Source of the DNA: Mercurialis annua | Lineage: Eukaryota; Streptophyta; Magnoliopsida; Malpighiales; Euphorbiaceae | NCBI RefSeq assembly: GCF_937616625.2 | Contig: NC_065572.1 | Span: forward strand, 40,017,653-40,081,652 | Length of the DNA stretch: 64,000 nucleotides | Direction of reading: 5' to 3' | Part shown: positions 46,430-58,334 of the stretch, in pieces | Layout: every line of letters begins with the position of its first letter | Numbering within the stretch: the first letter of the stretch is position 1 | Notes under the pieces: generated by a model | Seen by the model: the letters and a program-made list of their open reading frames with translations, nothing else | Databases searched by the model: none | What the model was told of the DNA's origin: nothing | Program-made: the position numbers and the translations under genes

Positions 46430-47740
46430 ATGGCGCCCAAGGTTTCTTCTAAATCGAAGGGAAAGGCTCCGACTCAAGCTTCTACTCAACTTCCTACATT
46501 GGAAATGGAGGAATTGGCCATTCGAAGGGGTAACATGGAACAAGCGGAAATCGAAGGCACTCGTTTTCCTTCTCTTGTGGATATTGCTTTTGACGGATTA
46601 AGGGCTCAAGTTGAAGCCTACATTGATGCCTTAAGATGGAGAAAATTTGTTCTTGAAAATAGAGAAGAAACCATTGAGGATTTGACAAAGGAAGTGATTG
46701 CTTCGCTTCACTTGATCACAAATGAAAATCATCGCTCCGGGTTCTATGGAGTGACATTTCAAGTTCAAGGAAAGACCTACAAGCTTACACCAAGGGAGAT
46801 CGATGAGTGCTTCGGGTTTGAAGATGGTTTTGCTACAAACTATCTTCGTATTAAGGAGTTCACCATTCATGATTTTTGGGCGGAAGTTAGCACCAACGTG
46901 AGGCACGAATCTCGCACCGCAATTGCCAAGTCTATTGCCACTCTCCCTTTGTTCGTTTTCCATCGAATCATCACTTATTCGATCAATGGAAGACATGAAG
47001 GCAATGAGAAGGTCCCCATCAAAGACCTATTTTCTATGTGGTGTGCGGTCAAAGGAGAGCGCTTTTCTTGCGCTAGGTATTTTATGGAACATCTTCATGC
47101 ACTTGGAAGGAAGAGAGACACACTTCGGGTCGGTTCCTTCGTCACGGCAATGGTCAAGAAGGCCAAAGACTACACTTCGGCTCTACGTCAAAATCATGGC
47201 GTTGTTATTGGACGGAATAAGTCCCTTCTCGATCTTGATTACTTTGTTAATCGAGTGGGGGCTTTTAATGTTGTTGGTGATCATTACCACTACCTTTTTT
47301 GAGATATGGTTATTGGACAAGAAGTGCGAAGGCTTGCAAGAAAGCGACAACGGAAATTGGGGGAACCGGCTCATCCGGAGGAGTTTGTGGCACAAGTAGA
47401 GGAAGAGGCTCAAATGGGCTTTCAAGGTGCGGAAATTCCGGCCTCGGCTATGGATCCTACTTGGCTACCTCCTCAAGGTGCAAGTACAAATGAGATACTC
47501 TCACTCATTTATAGTCAAAATGAGCAGATGTTTGGACGTATGAATTTGATGGAAACGAATGTGGATTCTCGTTTCAACAATTTGGAGAGTCGCTTTGGAA
47601 GAATGGAAACGGAGTTTAGTGGTTTACGGTCCGATTTTGGCAATTTACGGAATCGCTTCGATGCTCAATTCCCGCCTTCTCCGGTTCATACTCCGGTCCT
47701 TGAGGAAGAAGATTTTGATGAAATTGATGAAGAGGATTGA
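46430..47740 (+). pseudogene. Copia extra 3' ORF, split by one stop, unit 1
   Basis: The start ATG at 46430 is in a good context (CATCATGGCG), 137 bp after a TATA box, and preferred to an in-frame ATG 78 bp upstream. The N-terminus is basic and Ser/Lys-rich (MAPKVSSKSKGKAPT). The middle (ELTPREIDECFGFEDG-like region, then IITYSINGRHEG...KDLFSMWCAVKGE...ARYFMEHL) resembles proteins called putative plant transposon or retrotransposon ORF-1 proteins. The C-terminus has coiled-coil-like repeats with FGRM (NLMETNVDSRFNNLESRFGRM) and an acidic tail. One TGA at 47300-47302 splits it, with ATG two codons later in the same frame (47306); both units have it. SIRE elements carry an env-like ORF here, but I see no clear signal peptide or membrane segment. 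Function unknown. Confidence 0.65.
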
Positions 47741-48246
47741 CCATTTGCATCTCATTCATTTCATGCATTCTCTTTCATTTGTTTTATGCTTTATTTTTCT
47801 TGCATTTTTCATTTTGTCAAAAATGCCTTGTAATTCCTACCATTATTTGGAATACATTACTTATGTGTTTTTATTATTCCTAGCCCTTGTCTTGTCTTGT
47901 CAATTGAATAAAATTTTGTTTTGTGCTTATTTTGTTATGTATTGAACTTTTTATCTATCGCACTTAATGTTTCTATTTTTTAATTCCGCAATTAAGTTCC
48001 TATGATCTCTAGGTTTTTACTCTTATTGTTTTTGACAAAGGGGGAGAGATGCATATTTTTTCATATCTCTCTAAATTGCAAATTTTAGGAAAATGACTAA
48101 GTTTTAAAAATCGCATTTGTTTTCTGCTTGTCTCAAATTCATTTAAATTTTGAGTGCATAAAGTGAGGGGGAGCCAAAGTTCTTTTGAACTCCCACAAAC
48201 TTAGACATTTGAGTATATTGATTGTCAAAATCAAAAAGGGGGAGAT
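47741..48246 (+). other. 3' untranslated region with purine tracts, unit 1
   Basis: AT-rich, non-coding. The polypurine tract AAAAAGGGGGAGA (48233-48245) adjoins the 3' LTR. Two more G5 purine tracts lie upstream, AAAGGGGGAGAGA at about 48038 and GAGGGGGAG at about 48164, and could be extra plus-strand primers. Confidence 0.8.
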
Positions 48247-49187
48247 TGTTGGACCAAGTCCCATTTGAACCCTAATTTTGAGTTTGACAATCAATTTTAA
48301 GAGGCTAATCATGTTTATTAGTGTGTAGGAACATATAGAAACCATCCCGGGTCGAATCGGAGCTTTCTAGCGAGAATCGAATAATCGGAATTCCCACTAG
48401 TTACAGTAGGTTTTCGCGCCCGAGATGCCTCAAGCATCACGGGCGAGATCCATTGATCTCGGGCGTGACAAACCAAATCACGGGCGCGATATACTAGCTA
48501 ATCCAAACACCTTTGTTCTTCAAGTGTATCGCAGGCGCGACATATGAATCACGGGCGCGATGAATATGACCGTTGAAGGTCTAACGGCTAGTTCAGAGTC
48601 TTCCATCAGTTGCTTGACAAGTGGCCTTCAACCATTGGCTGAATTCCTGACATTCAAAGATCTTGGGCGCGACGTAAGGGATCTCGGGCGCGACCGACTG
48701 TTTTTCAGCCCAAACTTGAGTTTTCTTCTAGAAGATTCAAGGGTTTGTTGTTGGGGTTATAAATACCCCTTGTCTACCTCATTTATGAGGTTAGACACTC
48801 TAGCAACAACAAACATTCTCAAGCATTCAATTTATTCTCTCTAAATTTATTGTGCATCATTTATTGATTGCTCATTCTCTTTGTTGATTGATTAATATTT
48901 GTGATTCAATCATTAGTGTTGTAGGTTTGTGTTTAGCCTTAGAAAAGCACATTGTGAGTTTGAGATTATCTCTTAGAAATCTCTTTGTAAAGTTTGTGTT
49001 TATCTCTGAAACACTATCTCAATTAGTAGATTCTAAAATCTCAATCTTTGATTGAGTAGTGGAGTAGGATCGATTTGTGATCTGAACCACTCTAAATTGC
49101 TTGTGTCAATTTCTCTCTTCTCAAACTCTCATTTAAATTTTAATTACCCACTAAACCTTATTCACCCCCCTCTGTTTAGGGATTTCA
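48247..49187 (+). repeat. Copia 3' LTR, complete, unit 1
   Basis: 941 bp, TGTTGGACCAAG ... GGGATTTCA. U3 holds eight dyads (48413 inverted, 48436, 48456, 48477, 48528, 48548, 48660, 48681), an E2F-type TTTTCGCGCC at 48411-48420, the MSA match TCTAACGGCTA at 48580-48590 and TATAAATA at 48758-48765. X LTR sequence follows at once. Confidence 0.94.
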
Positions 49188-50379
49188 CTTTGGTTTTACT
49201 TTGGCTTATGGTTGGGTCGGGTTAGACTTGTGTTGCCCGACATGTTGTGTTGAGCTATACTACAGTTAAGGCTAACACACTACTTTGGGAAAACTCTTGG
49301 GTTTTGAAAGGACTATATAAGTATTTAAGAACTTTGGTTTCGTTTTAAAAGATAAGAACCCACCTAAGCTTAACTTGCCTAATTTTGTTATTTGGTTTGT
49401 ATGGATACTTTGGTTGTACCTTGGTTGTGTTTTGAAATGCTAGTCCTACGTGGTGTCTAGTAATCTTAGAGTTAGGGGTTGATCAGATTTTAACTTATAT
49501 AATGTATTAGACCCGTCGACTGCTCGTGCTATGGAGTCTACGCAGGGTTTGCTGTTTGCCAAGATTCACGTGGATAAGCAAGCAGTGAGTTTGTAGTGTT
49601 ATTTACCGCTTTATTAAGTACCGCACATTATTTTAGTATATCAAATGTTTGTGAACTGTTTTAAGGATTATGGATATGGATTGAAACGAGCTACTCGATA
49701 GGCCTGTATCGAGACTGTGTGCACCATTAAGTACTTTGGAATCGGCTGACCAATGTCTGGCCTGCCTTGGGAATCGATGAGGATTTGTTCCCATCTATTT
49801 TGGGTTAAATACTTTGGGATTTCATTTCAATACTGTTTTCCATAATCAATATAAATTTTAGTATAAAAGGATTTGTTTTAAGGGTTTTAAACTTAATAAA
49901 TGTAAATAGCATTATGAACTCATCTCAGTATATCTGACCCCGTTGTTTTCCAAACTTTCCAGGTTTATGATTTTGAGAGCGTTGGTCATCTCCGATCTTT
50001 TGATTCCTCGGAGGTCTTTTTATGTTATCAGACTAGTCCACTGTTTTACTTCTTAGACCGAAGTAGAACTAGTTGTCTCTATTATTGTAATTTGGTTTGT
50101 CGCAGTGGTACGACTTTTATATTATTATACTTTGACATGTTACATCGGATTATTTATATATGAGGCATGCTTCACAGTTTCGAATTGCTATCAAGTAATT
50201 ATTTTAGAATTGCTATATAAGCTGTTATACTTAGGCTGAAGTCTCGGTTGCCCCCGAGTATTGATTTTCTTGCAGTTTTATATTGAATATAAGGTTTTCT
50301 TCGAGGCTTGCTACGGGTTTCGGTACGACCATACCCATACCCTAGCGCCGGTCGCGATCCATGCAATTGGGTCGTGACA
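49188..50379 (+). repeat. X LTR spanning the unit 1/2 junction
   Basis: 1192 bp of the Ty3/gypsy-type LTR, starting inside the LTR right after the copia 3' LTR and ending GGGTCGTGACA at 50379. By comparison with the inverted LTR at 33351-35410, about the first 700 bp or more of the LTR are missing. The copia element may have landed inside this LTR. Confidence 0.85.
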
Positions 50380-53300
50380 AAGTCGGTATCAGAGCTTTAG
50401 TTTCGAACTAAGGCCAAATTTTTGCATGTTATGTGTTTATCGCTTTAAGGCATGTTAAGTGTTGTTATTGGGTCATAGGATCTACTGCGGAATTAGGATT
50501 CAAGTCTTGTGTTTTGAAACATCATCATTTGTTTTTAAAACTTTCTACCTTCATCTATAGGAATGTTGAGTGTCGGTCTTATGTGTTACTAATGCTTTAC
50601 TTTGGAATGTTTACTGCTTATACATTGGGTGATTTGTTGGATGTTGTGCCATATATGAGATATACTTTGAGTGATTTTTGTTAGCTATTGTACCTTATAT
50701 GGTGTTTACTTTGGGTGACGTTTTGGTTGGCTATTGTGCCTTATTTGGTGTTTACTTCGGGTGATGCTTGGTTGGCTGTTGTGCCTTATATGATGTTTAC
50801 TTTGGGTGATTAATTGTTGGCTTTTACGCTCGGATGATTTTGATTATAATTGGATTGTTTTCACCTTGTTGGTGAGCATAGCTTGGTTTTGCTGTGTTAT
50901 TGGGTGCTAAATAGGTTGGCACGTACTATGATACGTTAGGCTTGGCCATATGTGGTTTTTAAAGGATATTTGTGATGAATCTTTAAGCATGGTTTGTGGC
51001 TTTATGATTGTTTGACCATACGTTGGTTTTATAATTACTATTAAGAAAATGTCTTAATTTGATTTGTGTTTTGACATAAGAGCCGGATGACTCGTATGGT
51101 CATCATACTTTAAAAATATGATTTTAATTGCTTTTCAAGTAAAATGAATTTCTCGTATCTCATAATCTTACATTTGACTTGGTGTTGACAAATAGTTGTT
51201 TTCAAAATAGTATTATTTATGAGATTTTCCCATCGTATTGAGAATTTAATATTTTGGCCGTTATTTTACCATGTTGTGGTATGTCAACGTTGAAGCGTCG
51301 TTTGGTCATATGTTTGGTAGTTATGTTTGGCTTGCTTAGGTGTTTACAAAATGATTGTTTGAGATTAAAGATTTTCTCACATAAGCTTGTGAGTTGATTT
51401 TTGATACTTGGGTTTCTTGAGCTCTTATTTTGAAAGGATTGAGATTGTTTTTCTTTAATTAAAAGACTTTTACGGATTTATAAATATTTTGCATACGTTT
51501 TATAAATGGTAGTTTTGGGATTGACTTGGGTCACCCAAATTTGGGAGTTGAGCTTGGTAGTTGTAATGACTCGGCTAACTCGATGGTTTTATGGATTGGG
51601 ATACTTGGAAATTTTAAAGCAATTGATTTAACTAAGGAGATATTTTCGGATATTGATTTTGTTTTTAACCGTGGGGCTTAACTAAAATTTGGAACTCTTC
51701 TGGTTGACTTTAAACTTCAAAATAAATTTTAATACGTACTTTAGGTTGATTTTATTACAAAATTTCAAAACTGGTTGTAGCATGTCTTGATTTTGTCTTT
51801 TAGGTATGTTGAGTTAATTGGCTGTATGGCATGCGTGGATAGTTTATGAATTGTAGAATTCGTAATCTCTTGGTAATAATTGTGTTGCATAACTCGCACG
51901 TTTGGGTTGAATTATATTAATTGTTTTGCTTTGCCTCTTCGTGCAGAGTAGCACGTGAGATGTATTATTTCACACGGTCATGGTTGGCTTACCTTGTTGT
52001 ATGATTTTATTTTATGAGTAGGACCTTCGTTTAAACTCTATATTGCTTTAATTTTGATTTCGAGTTACGTTGGGTTTAGTGTGTTGTTTTGTGGATCGAA
52101 GTTTTAGGGTTTTGAGATGAGTAAGATAAAGAAAGTGTTTCCTTGGTGGTTTTAGATTATCCTGAACAAGGATGTTGGAAGTTCTTATTCGAAGAGATAG
52201 ATCGATGTATTAATACACTAGTGTTTTTCTTCAAGATTGGATGATGCGATGCGCGAACTGGTGGGTTGTTTTGTAGAAACATATGTGATGTATTGTTTTT
52301 GTTTGAGTTATGTTTAAGCTTAGTGGGAGTTTATTGTCGCATAAGAGATTTTATAGTAGTTATCGGTTTAAATTGTTATGTTAGTATCATATCATTTGGT
52401 GGATTGCAAGTATGGAGTTTGAGAAATATTTTGAGGCTATCGAGTGCACATCTCACAGAGGGTAATGTCTAGCAAATGTTTTATCGGGAAATTGATTTCA
52501 AACGTTAATTTGTTAAACGTATTTGAAATGTTTTTATCACGTAATTGTGCCCAGACATATCATGAACATGCATTTTTGTATGTCACGAATAGAAAATTGC
52601 ATTTAGCACTGAGTATGTTCACTAAGTAAAAGAGAAATAAAAAAAATTGATACATGCATAATAGTACATGCATCACGTGCATTAAAATGGTTAGAGTTGG
52701 ATGCAACTCTTTGGGGATGAGAGCTATCATCACCCTGGCGCACAATGAATTTTTGGCAATTAAGTATTTCAAGAAAAATGTTTTGAAACGAACTCGAGAG
52801 TCACCTTGGGATAAAAATTTATCAAGTTTGAACTAAAGAGAATAATAATTTTTTTAGTTGGAACTATTTTATATATTTGCAAACTTACTTAAAAGTAAGG
52901 TATAATTGCGAAATTCAAACTTGGTATGTTTTTTAAAAAATTAATGTGTTACAAAATTGAAGGTTTTTCCAACAGTAAAAGTATTTTGGTTTTAAATATA
53001 AAAGGAGTTATAAGATATTAAAGTCTTTAAAAGAGAAGTGGAAAGTTGTAATGTTTTGTGATCTGAATTATTTCCCTATAAGTTTGGTTTTGAGCATAAC
53101 CAATGATCCGATTACTGGTGAATGTGATTTAGGTGAACTCTTGGTAGCAAGGTTACTGTAATATTTGGTGAAACAATTTTGAGAATTTCAGTTTGGCTCG
53201 GATTTATGAGTTAGCTAATTCGAGAATCGTGATGAGTAGGTTTCGACAATAAAGGTTGGTTGATCGATACTATTGGTTGTGAATTTTTGTTGTTGAAAAT

Positions 53301-54850
53301 TTGATATCGTTTTGTTTGGTTGTTTAACCTTTTCTGTGCGGCATAGATTTAGTTTGTGAAACAAAATTGGTATGTATGTTGTATTTAATTACTTAGGTAA
53401 CTTCGGGCTGTATGCTTTCTTGGTATGAGTGGAAGAATCTTTCTGAATGAGTCGGTTTATATGTAACTTGGAGATTTCGTCATCATAGATTAAAGTGATA
53501 TATTCTTTGGATTGTCGGTAGGTGTGTACGTGTTTATTGATTCGTTAAGGTTGATGGTGTTGTCGAGCTTAGTCCTTGTCATGTGTACAACTCAATTTTC
53601 ATGATGCGTTAAAGTTGGCTGATTTATATTGGCGAGAAACGTATCTAGTTAATTTTGGACTAAACTGTTCGTTTGATATAACGAGTTTATTTATATCTTT
53701 CATATGGGATAATAGGTGTAGAGATGTTAAGTAGGTGACGAGTATTGCATGATGTTATTAATGGGGATTTTGAGGTTTTCATTTAAAGTGTTAGATTTTG
53801 GTATTGTAAGAATTGCGATTTGAGTTTCGGGCTTGTCCTTGCACCTTGTCAAGGTTGTCTTGATAGCTGTTTGAACTCGAATGAGTTTAGTAACCTTCCT
53901 TGTGAGAATGTTTAATATTTATAGTTGAATAATCTTGAAGGTTTATATTTTGTTTAATAAGTAATAGTTGGAGTACTGAACTATCGAATTTATAATTTTG
54001 CTTATACGTGGTGTGAAAATTTGTGTTGTTGTTCTATGTAGGTGGTGATTTGAGTTATCATTCGAGGTAAAACTTGTCGAGTTGTGGTTATGCAAGTGCG
54101 TAGGTTGATGAGTGGAAGTATGCCTATGGTTTCAGTTTTAATTCGGTTATATAGTTGGGGAGTATACTTAGGGGACGGAGTCCATTCGTATGTTATTAGC
54201 TTGAAAGGAGCATCACGGGCGCGATTGAGACATCTCGGGCGCGACGTGGCACTGTAGGGTTCGCTGTTTTGCTCTAAATAGCTCCTTAACTCGATTCTTT
54301 CAGCCCTTTTTCACCCTATCAGACCTAATTCGACCCTACACTCAGATAAACCCTATTTCTATCATTCCTTTATGATCCTTGGTGGTTTTTAACTATTGAT
54401 TGGTGATTATATGTTTGTTTTGCGATTTCTACGCGATTTGCTTGTGGTGTTCTTCGTTGGTGTGATTGTGACTCTTGTTGCTTCTTGTCCAGACCCTTCC
54501 CTAGGGTTTAATACTTATTTAATCTTGTTATTATTCATTATAAGGTAATTATTTCAATCTCAATCTCTTATGTATTGGTGAATCGTTGTCATGTGTTTTG
54601 CGTAGAATGGCATGATTTAGGGTATTGTTTTGGAGTTTGGAACTTATTGTTCAATATTCTGAGATTTATGATTTGAATAATATGTTTCAAATGGATTTTA
54701 ATATGATTATAATATGATGTATTATGATTGGAATTGGATTTGCATGATTTAAACAACAAATTGGCTAATTTTAGGTTTGTATGAAATTGAATTGTTTAGC
54801 GATTTGTTAAATTGTTGAATCTGAGTTATTTGGGATATTATGTGTTATGC
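50380..54850 (+). mobile_element. X internal region without gag-pol, unit 2
   Basis: Collinear with 36161-40707, with no recognisable coding domain. The primer site reads CGGTATCAGAGC (50384-50395), so its first base is changed from T to C. The tandem repeat has four copies instead of five. A 14-bp insertion-like difference lies near 51460 and an 18-bp deletion near 51740. The dyad cluster has two copies (54212, 54232) instead of three. Confidence 0.7.
54212..54245 (+). promoter_or_regulatory. Dyad-motif pair in X, unit 2
   Basis: ATCACGGGCGCGAT at 54212 and ATCTCGGGCGCGAC at 54232, 20 bp apart. The third copy of unit 1 (40056) is lost here through a deletion of about 19 bp, one motif step. 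A TATA-like CTCTAAATAG follows about 30 bp downstream. Confidence 0.6.
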
Positions 54851-55574
54851 CCAAATCACGGGCGCGATATACTAGCTAATCCAAACACCTCTGTTCTTCA
54901 AGTGTATCGCGGACGCGACATATGAATCACGGGCGCGATGAATATGACCGTTGAAGGTCTAACGGCTAGTTCAGAGTCTTCCATCAGTTGCTTGACAAGT
55001 GGCCTTCAACCATTGGCTGAATTCCTGATATTCAAAGATCTCGGGCGCGACGTAAGGGATCTCGGGCGCGACCGACTATTTTTCAGCCCAAACTTGAGTT
55101 TTCTTCTAGAAGATTCAAGGGTTTGTTGTTGGGGTTATAAATACCCCTTGTCTACCTCATTTATGAGGTTAGACACTCTGGCAACAACAAACATTCTCAA
55201 GCATTCAATTTATTCTCTCTAAATTTATTGTGCATCATTTATTGATTGCTCATTTTCTTTGTTGATTGATTAATCTTTGTGATTCAATCATTAGTGTTGT
55301 AGGTTTGTGTTTAGCCTTAGAAAAGCACATTGTGAGTTTGAGATTATCTCTTAGAAATCTCTTTGTAAAGTTTGTGTTTATCTCTAAAATACTATCTCAA
55401 ATAGTAGATTCTAAAATCTCAATCATTGATTGAGTAGTGGAGTAGGATCGATTTGTGATCCGAACCACTCTAAATTGCTTGTGTCAATTTCTCTCTTCTC
55501 AAACTCTCATTTAAATTTTAATTACCCACTAAACCTTATTCACCCCCCTCTAAGGTAGCTATTTAGGGATTTCA
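54851..55574 (+). repeat. Copia 5' LTR, truncated, unit 2
   Basis: Same extent as in unit 1, with the same junction to X sequence. MSA match at 54958-54968, TATA box at 55136-55143. Primer site TGGTATCAAAGC at 55577-55588. Confidence 0.92.
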
Positions 55575-55630
55575 ATTGGTATCAAAGCTAAGTTGCTCAT
55601 TTCCTTACTTAATTGCGAGCTTATCGATCT

Positions 55631-56589
55631 ATGGCTACCGAAAACTTCGTTCATACACTTCGTCCTTTCTTTGATGGTACAGATTTTCCTAATTGGAAGT
55701 TTCGTATGGAAAACTATCTTGACATGGATGGTGTTAATCTTTGGGATATTGTGCTAAGTGGCTACAAGGCTCCAACAAAGGAACAAGATGGTATAGAAGT
55801 GCCTTGGCCAAGAAATGAATGGACAAGAGTGCAAACTCTAGCAAATGGCTTCAACCGGAAAACTATTTGTGTGATCATATCTTCTTTGTGCAAGGAGGAG
55901 CAATATAGAGTTCAACATTGCACAACCGCTAAGGAGATGTGGAAGATTCTTGGCAAATATCATGAAGGTACAATTGAAGTTCAAAACAAGAAGGTGGAGC
56001 TTCTCATTAGTGAATATGAGAGTTTCAAGAACAAGCCTAATGAGACTATTACCGAGATTACCAACCGTCTTCTCTCCATCGCTACCAATCTCAAGAAACT
56101 CGGTAAGCACTATACTCTTGGTGAGATCAATGGCAAAATTCTTCGTATATAGGATATCCTAGATTGGCAACCGAAGATAACTGCTATTGAGGAGTCAAGT
56201 AATATTAAAAACTTGAGAACCGATGAGCTCATCGGAAACTTGCTTCTTCATGAGATGACTTACATAAAGGAAATCAATAATCTCAAGAAGGCTCAAGATG
56301 AGAAGAACAAGGGAATTGCTTTGAAAGCTAAGGCAATTGAAAGCAAGGTTGAGAAGGAGCTCAACATGAGTGATGATGAAGATGATGAAGATATGGTTTT
56401 GATGGCAAAGAGAGTGAGGGAGTAGAAGCTAAGAAAGAAAGGCCAATTCCAAAGATATGAGCAAAAAGGTGATTATTCTAACTTCAAGAAGCCTTTCACT
56501 CCTAAGAATGAGTCTTCTAATCCCTCTCCTAAAAGAGATGTTACTTGCTATGGATGTGGTAAACCGAGTCATACTAAACCAATTGTAGA
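55631..56589 (+). pseudogene. Copia gag, unit 2
   Basis: ATG at 55631. The stops at 56150-56152 and 56423-56425 and the zinc-knuckle frameshift near 56573 are shared with unit 1. The codon at 56165-56167 is TGG (tryptophan), where unit 1 has TAG, so this copy is closer to the ancestor at that site. Confidence 0.85.
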
Positions 56590-57293
56590 GTGGGAGCTAA
56601 AAGAATCTTCCCAATCAAAGAAAAGAAGGGTCTAGCGGCTACTTGGGATGATGAAGTGGAGGATTCTGATAATGAATGTCAAGAAGAAGATAGAGCAAAT
56701 CTTTGCTTCATGGCATTTGAGGAGGAATCTACTCCTAAGGTGCCAAAGAAGACCGTCTCCCATAAAACCTTATGGTATGTTGCTAGCGGTTGCTCTAGGC
56801 ACATGACGGGTCAAATCTCCAATTTTGCTAACTTGAAGAGCATAGATGGAGGAAGCGTCACTTTTGGAGATGATGCTAAAGGCCAAGTTGTGGGGATAGG
56901 CAAGATAGGTAACTCTAATTCTCCCGGTATAGAAAATGTGTGGCTTGTTAATGGTCTAAAGCATAATCTTTTAAGTGTGAGTCAATTATGTGATAAAGGT
57001 TATAGAGTATCTTTTGACTCTAGAGCTTGCTATGTTATTCAACCAATGAATAATGAAGTAGTCTTTAAGGGATATCGAAAGGGAAATATCTATCTAATTG
57101 ACTTAGAAACGCTTGAAAACCAAGATGGCAAGTATTTACTATCACTTAGCGATGAATCTTGGTTATGGCACCGGAGAATAGGACATGCTAGCTTGGACCT
57201 CTTAAATGAGGTTAGTAAGGATGACCTAGTCAAAGGATTGCCTAAGCTAAAATTTTCCAAAGACAAAGTGTGTGGACCTTGTCAAAAGGGAAC
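56590..57293 (+). pseudogene. Copia protease and integrase zinc-binding region, unit 2
   Basis: As in unit 1, but the protease active site reads VASGCSRHMTG: the catalytic Asp codon is GCT (Ala) at 56782-56784. The zinc-binding part (HRRIGH ... CGPC) is intact. The frameshift at about 57288-57293 is shared. Confidence 0.87.
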
Positions 57294-58334
57294 CAACACA
57301 AGTCTTCTTTTAAGTCTAAAAATGTTGTTTCAACTACAAGACCATTACAATTGCTACACATGGACTTGTTTGGACCTACTAGATTTGCTAGCTTGCGTGT
57401 CATGCACTATGCATATGTGATTGTTGATGACTACTCTAGATTCACTTGGGTTATGTTCCTAACTCATAAGAATGAAGCTTTTAAAAAAATTTCTAGTCTT
57501 GCAAAACATATTCTAAAAGAAAAAGATTTGCAAATTTCTAGTATTAGAAGTGATCATGGAACCGAATTTCAAAATGAGTCTTTCAAAGTGTTTTGTGAAG
57601 AAAATGGTATTGATCATAATTTTTCTTCTCCTAGAACACCTCAACAAAATGGGGTTGTTGAGAGGAAAAACCGCACTTTGGTGGAAATGGCCCGCTCTAT
57701 GCTTCATGAGTATGATTTACCTCAATACTTGTGGGCGGAGGCCGTCAGCACCGCTTGCTATGTTGCAAACCGAGTCTTTATAAGGCTCATTTTGAATAAA
57801 ACTTCTTATGAGTTATGGATAGGAAGAAAGCCCATGATTTCTTACTTTAGAGTATTTAGATGCAAGTGCTTCATATTAAACACCAAGGATGACCTTGGAA
57901 AATTTCACTCCAAATCCGATGAAGGCGTGTTTATGGGTTATGCCTCTACTAGCAAGTCTTATAGAGTGTTTAACAAGCGTACTTTAGTTGTTGAGGAGTC
58001 TATGCATGTGGTTTTTGATGAGTCCTCCAAGGACTTTCCGGAAAAGGACTCGTTTGTTAATGATTTTGTAGGTACATTTGAGGATCTAACACTTGTTGAA
58101 AATCAAGTCAATTCCTTGGGAAAAGTGGAAGCCCCTCAACCAACTCAAGGTGGTAACAAGGTGGAAGCCGAATCACCTCCTCCGGCTCAACACCAAGTGG
58201 TGAACTATGATCTCCCAAAGGAGTGGGCTTTTAATAAAAGCCATCCTCAAGAGTTGATTATTGGTGATACCTCTAAAGGTGTAAGTACTCGCTCTCATTT
58301 CCGCACTATAGCTAATTTTACTTTCCTTTCATAA
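57270..58334 (+). pseudogene. Copia integrase core, unit 2
   Basis: 354 codons with the same D32, D95, E131 triad and no amino-acid change that I can see against unit 1. It ends at the shared TAA (58332-58334). Confidence 0.88.

Larger units (their letters stand above)
40708..49187 (+). mobile_element. SIRE/Maximus-like Ty1/copia element, unit 1 copy
   Basis: The order is truncated 5' LTR, tRNA-Met-type primer site, gag, protease, integrase, RT, RNase H, a spacer with a promoter-like module, an extra ORF, purine-rich tracts and a complete 941-bp 3' LTR. Integrase before RT defines copia. The pol motifs and an extra ORF after pol fit the SIRE/Maximus lineage. Stops and frameshifts make it non-functional. 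5' and 3' LTRs differ by about 14 substitutions in about 715 comparable bases plus one 9-bp indel (hand count, about 2%), more than the same LTR differs between units. Confidence 0.92.
35411..49627. repeat. Composite tandem unit 1 (14217 bp)
   Basis: 35411-49627 corresponds to 49628-63770 at an offset that falls from 14219 to 14143 bp through small indels and is then constant from 40708 onward. The unit is X LTR (3' part), X internal region, SIRE-like copia element, then the 5' portion of the next X LTR. Confidence 0.95.
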
